A program made the translations under genes and the position numbers. From assembly GCF_000378425.1 (NCBI RefSeq), contig NZ_KB899809.1, positions 173,559 to 237,558 of the forward strand: DNA of 64,000 nt, given 5' to 3'. Every line of letters starts with the position of its first letter. The first letter of the stretch is position 1. The notes under the pieces are model-generated. The model saw nothing but the letters and a program-made list of their open reading frames with translations. It did not search any database and was not told the DNA's origin. The DNA is from Cohnella laeviribosi DSM 21336 (GTDB lineage Bacteria > Bacillota > Bacilli > Paenibacillales > Paenibacillaceae). Shown one piece after another: positions 58,544-64,000 of the stretch.

Positions 58544-58602
58544 AAGAACAAATGAACTTCCAGCCCCGCTAATACCGTGGTTTTGGAAGTTCATTTGTTC
58601 TT
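58544..58602. repeat. Perfect 19-bp inverted repeat
   Basis: 58544-58562 and 58584-58602 are exactly complementary around a 21-nt loop. On the minus strand the stem ends in TTCTTTTG, so it may terminate the metNIQ transcript, about 70 bp after the metQ stop. The flanks (TCTTAGAGCC, and two copies of CTTTTTGGGGAGT around 58616-58648) look like fragments of insertion-sequence ends. The spacer 58385-58670 has no gene. Confidence 0.7.
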
Positions 58603-58670
58603 CTATGAAGACCGGCTTTTTGGGGAGTCCCTTTTTGGGGAGTACCCTTTTGGAACAGCCCCCTTTGCCC

Positions 58671-59585
58671 TTAGAACGCCGGCACAACCGCCACGCCGTA
58701 CTTGTCTTCGATGAATTTCTTCACCTCGGGCGTCGTGAGCGCGGCGTCCAGCTTCTTGATGGCGTCTTTGTTTTCGTCGCCTTTGCGGACGACGATGACG
58801 TTCGCGTACGGAGAGTCGGCATCCTCGCGGAACAGCGCTTTGTTCGGATCGAGACCCGCCTCCAGAATCAGGTTCGTATTGATGACCGCCCCGTCCAAAT
58901 CCGGCAGCACGCGCGGCAGCGTGGCGGCTTCGACCTCCTTGAATTTCAGCTTTTTCGGGTTGTCGGCGATGTCTTTCGGCGTCGCCTCGTAATTGGCAAG
59001 CCCTTCCTTGAGCTTGATCAGCCCCTGCTTCTCCAGCAGCACGAGCGCCCGGTATTCGTTGGACGGATTGTTCGGAATGCCGATCTCGGCCCCTTCCTTC
59101 AGCTCGTCCTTCGACTTGATCTTGTCGGAATAAAAGCCGATCGGCTCCACATGCACCTTGGTCGTCACGACGAAGTCATAGCCCTTCTCTTTTTTGACGG
59201 AATCGAGATACGGCACATGCTGGAAATAGTTCGCGTCGATCCGGCCTTCCTGAAGCGCCGGGTTGAGCTGGCCTTCATCGTCGAACACGACCACCTCCAG
59301 ATTGACTCCCTGCTCCTTCAGGGCAGGCTTGATGAATTCCAAAATCTCCGAGTGAGGCACAAGCGCCGCCCCTACCTTCAGCGTTGTTTCTGCCGCAGGG
59401 GTTTCGGGCGCCGGCTGCGAAGCGGATCCGCTCGGGGAAGCCGAACCGCTTGCGGACGGAGACGCGCTTGCGGGAGCCGAGCTAGCCGGGGAGGCGTTCG
59501 AGTTCGAGTTCGAACCGCACGCGGCCGCCATCACGCCGATCAGCAACAATAAAGCCGCAACGAAAAACCGTTTTTGGTTTGCCAT
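58671..59585 (-). CDS. metQ: Methionine-binding lipoprotein MetQ-like
   Basis: 304 residues: lipobox A-A-A-C with cysteine 23, a long Ser/Ala/Pro-rich tether (to about 65), then the NlpA/MetQ fold (V-G-A-A-L-V-P-H-S-E-I-L-E, Y-F-Q-H-V-P-Y-L near 120, G-I-P-N-N-P-S-N near 168). It binds methionine or a related sulfur amino acid outside the cell. Third gene of metNIQ; a 69-bp spacer without a stem-loop separates it from metI. Confidence 0.92.
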   Translation of the reverse strand: MANQKRFFVAALLLLIGVMAAACGSNSNSNASPASSAPASASPSASGSASPSGSASQPAPETPAAETTLKVGAALVPHSEILEFIKPALKEQGVNLEVVVFDDEGQLNPALQEGRIDANYFQHVPYLDSVKKEKGYDFVVTTKVHVEPIGFYSDKIKSKDELKEGAEIGIPNNPSNEYRALVLLEKQGLIKLKEGLANYEATPKDIADNPKKLKFKEVEAATLPRVLPDLDGAVINTNLILEAGLDPNKALFREDADSPYANVIVVRKGDENKDAIKKLDAALTTPEVKKFIEDKYGVAVVPAF

Positions 59586-59654
59586 TTTTCTCTCTCCTGT
59601 CTTTTCTTTGTTTTATTTGGATAAAAGCGTGTAACCGGCATTGCGGTCGCCGCC

Positions 59655-60323
59655 TTATTCCTGCCTGAACCGGCGGCGTTCGATCGACCGCGCGGCGAAA
59701 TCGCCGGACCATTGGATGATCTGCACGAGAACGACGATCAGCGCCACGGTCGCAAACAAAATGTCCTCGCGAAACCGCTGGTAGCCGAACCGGATCGCCA
59801 GGCTGCCCAGGCCGCCGGCCCCGATCGCCCCGGCGACGGCCGTAAACTCGGTAATCGCGATCACCGCGATCGTCATGCCCCTGACAAGCGCCGGCAGCGC
59901 TTCCGGAATCAGCACCCGAAAGACGATCGCGGCCGGGGAGGCGCCGACGGATTTGGCCGCCTCGATTTTTCCCGCTCCCACTTCCTTCAGCGAAGTCTCG
60001 ATAATCCGGGCCAGAAACGGCGCGGCGCCGATCGAGAGCCAAACGATGGCCGCGGTCGGTCCAAGGGTGGTGCCGACCACCAGGCGGGATAACGGAAGCA
60101 GCAGAATAATCAGGATGATGAACGGCATCGAACGCACCGTATTGATTGCCGTTCCGACGATTTTGTGGAACAGCGGGGCCGGCAAAACGCCGCCCTTCTC
60201 CGCGGCGACCAGAACGATGCCGAGCAGCAGCCCGAGCGCGGTCGCGAAAAGGGAAGACCAGAACACCATGTACAACGTTTCCCGCAATCCTTCCCACAGC
60301 AAGTCCGGAAGATCGCTTCTCAT
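59655..60323 (-). CDS. metI: Methionine ABC transporter permease
   Basis: 222 residues with five to six helices and the permease loop [18 protein letters not shown] near residue 150. It starts at ATG 60323, overlapping the metN stop by 4 bp. Standard MetI length. Membrane channel of the MetNIQ importer. Confidence 0.93.
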   Translation of the reverse strand: MRSDLPDLLWEGLRETLYMVFWSSLFATALGLLLGIVLVAAEKGGVLPAPLFHKIVGTAINTVRSMPFIILIILLLPLSRLVVGTTLGPTAAIVWLSIGAAPFLARIIETSLKEVGAGKIEAAKSVGASPAAIVFRVLIPEALPALVRGMTIAVIAITEFTAVAGAIGAGGLGSLAIRFGYQRFREDILFATVALIVVLVQIIQWSGDFAARSIERRRFRQE

Positions 60324-61105
60324 GTGGCCGCCCCCTGTCCCTGCGGCAGAAAACGGTTGGCGTAAGCCATCCTTGCAATGGCTACGAAGCGCCGGGCCGT
60401 TTCGCTTTCCGGATGAGCGAACAGCTTGTCGACGGTGCCGGTCTCGACGATTTTCCCCCGCTCGATAACCGCCATCCGGTTGCAAATGTGCTGCAGTACG
60501 TCCAATTCATGCGTAATCAGAACAATCGTCAGCTTGAGCTGGCGGTTGATGTCTTTGAGCAGTTCCAAAATCGAATAGGTCGTCTCCGGATCGAGCGCCG
60601 AGGTGGCCTCGTCGCTGAGCAGCACATCGGGATCGTTCGCGAGCGCTCTCGCGATGCCGACCCGCTGCTTCTGTCCCCCGCTCAGCTGCGCCGGATACAT
60701 CTTTTCCTTGTCGGACAATTGCACAAGATCGAGAATTTCCCGGACGCGGGTGCGGATTTCCGCTCTCGGCCAGCCGGCTACCGTCAGAGGAAAGGCGACG
60801 TTATCGTATACCGTTTTGGCGTCGAGCAAATTGAACTGCTGGAAAATCATCCCGATTTTCTGCCTCGCTTGCCGCAGCGCCTTGCCGCTCAGGCTCGTAA
60901 TTTCCTGCCCGCCGATCGTGATGCGCCCGGAGTCCGGCTCCTCCAGACGGTTCAGACAGCGGATCAATGTCGATTTCCCCGCGCCGCTGAACCCGATGAT
61001 GCCGAATATATCGCCTTTGCGGATATGCAAATCGATATTTTCCAGAGCCGTGATTCGGCCCTTCGCCGTCTTGTACGTTTTGTTCAGCCGTTCGACGGTA
61101 ATCAT
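60320..61105 (-). CDS. metN: Methionine ABC transporter ATPase lacking the NIL regulatory domain
   Basis: 261 residues: Walker [10 protein letters not shown] near 41, Q-loop I-F-Q-Q-F-N near 90, signature L-S-G-G-Q-K-Q-R near 142, Walker B V-L-L-S-D-E-A near 163 (Ser before Asp-Glu) and switch His in L-I-T-H-E. Most MetN proteins are about 340 residues with a C-terminal NIL (ACT-like) domain that binds methionine and inhibits transport. Here the frame ends right after the ATPase domain in a clean 4-bp overlap with metI, so this is not a frameshift. Feedback inhibition by intracellular methionine would be lost; control may rely on the leader instead. Confidence 0.9.
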   Translation of the reverse strand: MITVERLNKTYKTAKGRITALENIDLHIRKGDIFGIIGFSGAGKSTLIRCLNRLEEPDSGRITIGGQEITSLSGKALRQARQKIGMIFQQFNLLDAKTVYDNVAFPLTVAGWPRAEIRTRVREILDLVQLSDKEKMYPAQLSGGQKQRVGIARALANDPDVLLSDEATSALDPETTYSILELLKDINRQLKLTIVLITHELDVLQHICNRMAVIERGKIVETGTVDKLFAHPESETARRFVAIARMAYANRFLPQGQGAAT

Positions 61106-61140
61106 GCCTTTGCCTCCCTTTGCTCCCCGGCATCCAAATA

Positions 61141-61188
61141 AAAAAACTAAGCGCAACGTCCGCCCACGGCAAACCATTTCGCTTAGTT
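61141..61188 (-). terminator. Attenuator-type terminator in the metN leader
   Basis: On the minus strand AACTAAGCG (61188-61180) pairs with CGCTTAGTT (61153-61145), closing an inner stem (GTTTGCC with GGCGGAC), followed by a run of T (61146-61141). It lies inside the transcribed leader, about 36 nt before metN, so it must be read through for expression. No S-box, SAM-II, SMK or T-box core sequence was recognised. Confidence 0.7.
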
Positions 61189-61273
61189 TCCAGTCGTCTG
61201 GTCAACAAAAACGATTTAACTTACTATTCCTAGCGTTTTAATATACTTTAAATCTTTTTCCGGTGCGTGTCAA
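61189..61273 (-). promoter_or_regulatory. metN promoter and structured 5' leader
   Basis: Minus strand: TTGACA (61273-61268), 17-bp spacer, TAAAGT (61250-61245). The ~130-nt leader contains an AAAACG/CGTTTT pairing, a CCAG/CTGG mini-hairpin (61202-61191), and then the terminator at 61141-61188. This is the layout of a riboswitch or other attenuation leader, but no known class is recognised. Confidence 0.55.
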
Positions 61274-61365
61274 TATTTTTTCTATAGGGAATCCGGCTGC
61301 AAGCAAAGGAAACCATCACAGGGGCCATCGTGGAGCGGATGCGCCGACTCCCGGCCAGTCCCGTG

Positions 61366-63708
61366 TCAATTCGGGATCAGAAGCAAACTCCCCGGCGCAA
61401 CGTTGCGCAAAAAGGGGCTCGGTTCGCCTACACTGTAAAGCTGCAAGTGATGCATAGCCCGGGTGCAGGCGGTGTAAAACAATCTGCGCAGGCTCTCATC
61501 GCCGTACACTTGCGCCGATGCGTCATAAATGATGACGGCGTCGAATTCGATGCCTTTGGCCAAATACGCCGGTATGACGACAACGCCTTGTTCATATTCG
61601 AACGAGCCGCTCTTCACGAGCTTTATTTCTTCGACGCCGCTCAGCGCTTCGTATGCGGCGGCGCTTTCCGCAGCGGATTTGCATATAATCGCGATCGTAT
61701 TGTACCCCCGGCTCCGCAATTCCGCGACTTTGGAAGCAATGCAGCGGTGCAGCGCGGCGCAATCGGACAATTGCGTCAGCACAGGCCTATCGCCGTCTCG
61801 TTCAAAAGCGTCAATCCGTTCGCCGCCGGGCACGAGTCCGCGCGTAAATTCGACGATCGGTCTTGTGGATCTGTAGCTGCGGGTCAAGGTTATCGCATCC
61901 GTTTCGTCCGGCCCGTATAAGCCGGTAAGCGTGCGGAAATCGAACGTTTCGCCGGCATGGGCGAATATCGCCTGGTTAAAGTCGCCGAGCACGGTCATTC
62001 TTGCCGAAGGAAACAAACGTTTTAAAAACTCGAATTGAAACGGAGAATAATCTTGCGCTTCGTCTACAAGCACGTGCCTGATCGAGACGTTCGTCTGAAA
62101 CCCTTGAATCAGCTCTTTCAAAAATAAAAACGGAGTAGCGTCTTCGTAAAACAGCTTGCCTTCGTCCAGCATTTTCACAGTCGATAGGCAAATATCCTCC
62201 CACTCCTCGGGCGCTTCCCCCTCCATCCACAGTTTGATCCGCGTCGGATCGGCGAAAAGTTGCTTGTATATTCCCTTCATGTCGATGTAACGAAGCGCCC
62301 GGATCCGTTTGCGCAACGGCTTCAGCTTCTGGCGAACGATCAATCGGGCGAGCGCTTCGGGCTCGATATCATAATCGTCAAACGACTCACCTTTAAAGCC
62401 GCGTTTTTTCCGTAATTGGGCATAGGCCTTTTGGTAATCCTCGTTGCTCAGCAGCTCGATTTCTTTCTGTACCCACGGCTTGCTCCGTTCAAACTTCTCG
62501 GCTTCATCTATTTGCTTGTTTAGCCAATCCGTCAACTTCTCAAGTCTGTTGGGAAAGCGGAGCGAGGCGTCGCTGCCGTAAAACCTTTCCGCGATTTGTT
62601 GAGCGGTGACGATCGGTTTTCCTCTAAATAGAATATCTTTGAATAGCATGCCGGATAATTCCAGCGATTGCCTGTATGCTTTGATCGTCTCGAAAAAACG
62701 GGTCGATGCCTTGAATCGGATGCCCGCAATCCTAGTCCGGTATGATGGATCGTCCGCCGCAGTCAACACATATTCCAATTGTTCGTAAGGGCCCTCGACT
62801 TGAAATTCGTTGCTCAGCCGATGGTCCAAGTATTCCTGGAATGTGACCTGCTGCATATTCTCTTCGCCGAGTTCGGGCAACACATTGGATACGTAGCGGC
62901 TAAACATCGAATTAGGTGAAAATAGAATGATTTGATCGGCTTTCAGCCTATCCCGATACTTGTAGAGCAAGTAAGCGATCCGCTGCAGGGCGGCCGACGT
63001 CTTGCCGCTGCCAGCGGGTCCTTGAACCATGAGCAGCCGCCCGCGATCGTGCCGGATGATCCGGTTTTGTTCCCGTTGAATGGTGGCTACTATGTTGTGC
63101 ATATGTTTGTCTGTGACTTTGCCAAGCACCTGCTGCAAAATCTCGTCTCCAATGGTGAGACTGGTATCGAACATCGATCGGATCACGCCGCCGCGGATGA
63201 TATATTGCCACTTTTTCTCCAGCATGCCGCGGATGACGCCTCCGGGCGTCGCATATTCGGCCGGACCGGGCGGGTAATCGTAGTAGATGCTCGAGACCGG
63301 CGCCCGCCAGTCGTAGATAAGGATATTCTCTCCGCTTGAATCCATGAGCGTGGAGACGCCGATATAGATTCGTTCGGCAGCGGAAGTTCCTTCTTCAACG
63401 AAATCGATTCGGCCGAAATAAGGCACCTCCTGCATGCGGCGCAGCGCGGACAGCCTCTTGAAGGCCTGTCTGTGGGTACTTTGGCTCACGGACAGGTTCT
63501 GCGCCTGTTGTCTCAAGGCGATGATCGTCTCAAGATAATCGTCGAACGTATCCGTATTCACCTTGACGTCATCCCAAAAATGTTTGCGGAAATCAATCAC
63601 TTCTTCCCGGCGCCGGGAGGTTTCGTCTTCCAGCATGCCGATTTGCTCCGCAATTGTCTCCATGATGCCGTCCAATCGTTCTTGCTCCTGCCGAAGTTCT
63701 GTATTCAT
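61366..63708 (-). CDS. helD: RNA polymerase-recycling helicase-like protein HelD
   Basis: 780 residues, close to B. subtilis HelD (774). The N-terminal coiled coil (residues 1-90, Q/E/R-rich) inserts into the secondary channel of RNA polymerase. A UvrD-like ATPase follows: Walker A G-P-A-G-S-G-K-T-S near 240, motif II D-E-A-Q-D-Y near 575, G-D-x-x-Q near 600 and Y-R-S-T near 635. C-terminal motifs V-V-V-I-P, K-G-I-E-F-D-A-V and T-R-A-M are present. HelD frees stalled RNA polymerase from DNA. ATG 63708 follows GGAGTGAT; the open frame further up (63768) runs through a hairpin. Confidence 0.93.
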   Translation of the reverse strand: MNTELRQEQERLDGIMETIAEQIGMLEDETSRRREEVIDFRKHFWDDVKVNTDTFDDYLETIIALRQQAQNLSVSQSTHRQAFKRLSALRRMQEVPYFGRIDFVEEGTSAAERIYIGVSTLMDSSGENILIYDWRAPVSSIYYDYPPGPAEYATPGGVIRGMLEKKWQYIIRGGVIRSMFDTSLTIGDEILQQVLGKVTDKHMHNIVATIQREQNRIIRHDRGRLLMVQGPAGSGKTSAALQRIAYLLYKYRDRLKADQIILFSPNSMFSRYVSNVLPELGEENMQQVTFQEYLDHRLSNEFQVEGPYEQLEYVLTAADDPSYRTRIAGIRFKASTRFFETIKAYRQSLELSGMLFKDILFRGKPIVTAQQIAERFYGSDASLRFPNRLEKLTDWLNKQIDEAEKFERSKPWVQKEIELLSNEDYQKAYAQLRKKRGFKGESFDDYDIEPEALARLIVRQKLKPLRKRIRALRYIDMKGIYKQLFADPTRIKLWMEGEAPEEWEDICLSTVKMLDEGKLFYEDATPFLFLKELIQGFQTNVSIRHVLVDEAQDYSPFQFEFLKRLFPSARMTVLGDFNQAIFAHAGETFDFRTLTGLYGPDETDAITLTRSYRSTRPIVEFTRGLVPGGERIDAFERDGDRPVLTQLSDCAALHRCIASKVAELRSRGYNTIAIICKSAAESAAAYEALSGVEEIKLVKSGSFEYEQGVVVIPAYLAKGIEFDAVIIYDASAQVYGDESLRRLFYTACTRAMHHLQLYSVGEPSPFLRNVAPGSLLLIPN

Positions 63709-63756
63709 CTCAATCACTCCTCGTATAGTATTTTTCGAAGGCAGTTGTGAGTCTAT

Positions 63757-63780
63757 TTCCAGTCCCAAAGGGGACTGGAA
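63757..63780. repeat. Perfect hairpin upstream of helD
   Basis: TTCCAGTCCC and GGGACTGGAA form a 10-bp perfect stem with a 4-nt loop, about 50 bp before the helD start. A related GGGACTGGA copy occurs at 63825-63835. It has no T run; possibly an operator or leader hairpin. Confidence 0.6.
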
Positions 63781-64000
63781 GCCGCCTTCAAAATTTCCAG
63801 CCAGCTCCTTTGAAAATTGCAGTCAGGGACTGGACTTTCCGGCATGTCTCCGGACAATGGAACTTAGGGTCCATTCGGGGAAATTCGTCTCACTCCTGTA
63901 GCTGCGTCTACATCTGAAGTCTGTTTCTCCGGCTCTCGCTCGAACTTCTTACCCGCTGGCTGTTCCCTTCGGCAACCCATGCCCGACGGTAGCAGCGTCG
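63781..64000. other. Window-edge segment without a supported gene
   Basis: Both strands have a frame open to the window end (about 45 codons each after stops near 63866), but no start, ribosome site or recognisable motif is visible. It could hold the end of a gene lying mostly outside the window or an insertion-sequence remnant. Confidence 0.3.

Noticed and set aside
61105..61273. S-box or T-box riboswitch before metN
   Set aside because: The conserved core sequences of these classes are not found; only a structured leader and terminator can be supported.

Overview
The window is typical of a GC-rich, endospore-forming Firmicute of the Paenibacillaceae (Paenibacillus/Cohnella type). The evidence is: strong AGGAGG ribosome binding sites, frequent GTG/TTG starts, YesM/YesN-type two-component pairs beside carbohydrate ABC transporters, Bacillus-type Fur/PerR/CsoR operators, a Bacillus-type rhamnose locus, HelD and LutABC. 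The genus is an inference. No rRNA, tRNA, CRISPR array, phage or complete insertion sequence was found.

Regions. (A) 1-9.6 kb, minus strand: a sensor-kinase/response-regulator pair, then a solute-binding lipoprotein, two LplB/YtcP-type permeases, a GH125 alpha-mannosidase and a truncated-by-window glycoside hydrolase. The sensor kinase carries a frameshift. (B) 9.8-15 kb: FemAB-like acetyltransferase, stand-alone LigD-type DNA ligase, a secreted propeller-like protein, a small membrane-anchored protein, a P-loop kinase, and a noncoding stretch with a 12-bp tandem array. (C) 15.1-24.7 kb, minus strand: a second complete sugar unit: sensor kinase, response regulator, two permeases, binding protein, an MGH1-like alpha/alpha-barrel hydrolase and GH43. 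(D) 24.9-31 kb: metal homeostasis and housekeeping: a Fur-box small membrane protein, a P1B-4 ATPase (PfeT-like) with a PerR box, aspartase, CsoR/CopZ and dGTPase. (E) 31.6-35.3 kb: lactate utilisation lutABC plus its GntR regulator. (F) 35.5-43.3 kb, minus strand: an uncommon catabolic operon: GntR regulator, ABC importer, split transketolase, a stand-alone ISL3-type zinc-ribbon protein, an IolE/IolI-like TIM barrel protein and IolB. (G) 43.4-52.9 kb: a Fur-controlled AraC regulator, a LOG-family protein, the rhamnose operon (bifunctional aldolase/dehydrogenase, ASRT-family protein, isomerase, kinase, DeoR regulator), and an MTA/SAH deaminase. (H) 53-58.4 kb: a MerR-methyltransferase fusion, an Idh/MocA oxidoreductase with two TIM-barrel isomerases and a divergent AraC regulator, and a cyclase-family hydrolase. 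(I) 58.5-64 kb: metNIQ with an attenuator-like leader and a MetN lacking its regulatory domain, then helD.

Together the genes describe a plant-polysaccharide/oligosaccharide forager with four sugar-uptake or sugar-breakdown units, each with its own regulator, embedded between iron/copper homeostasis genes. The most notable items for follow-up are the split-transketolase/IolB operon (F), the PerR/attenuator architecture of the pfeT-like gene (D), the frameshifted kinase fused in frame to its regulator (A), and the unclassified leader before metN (I).
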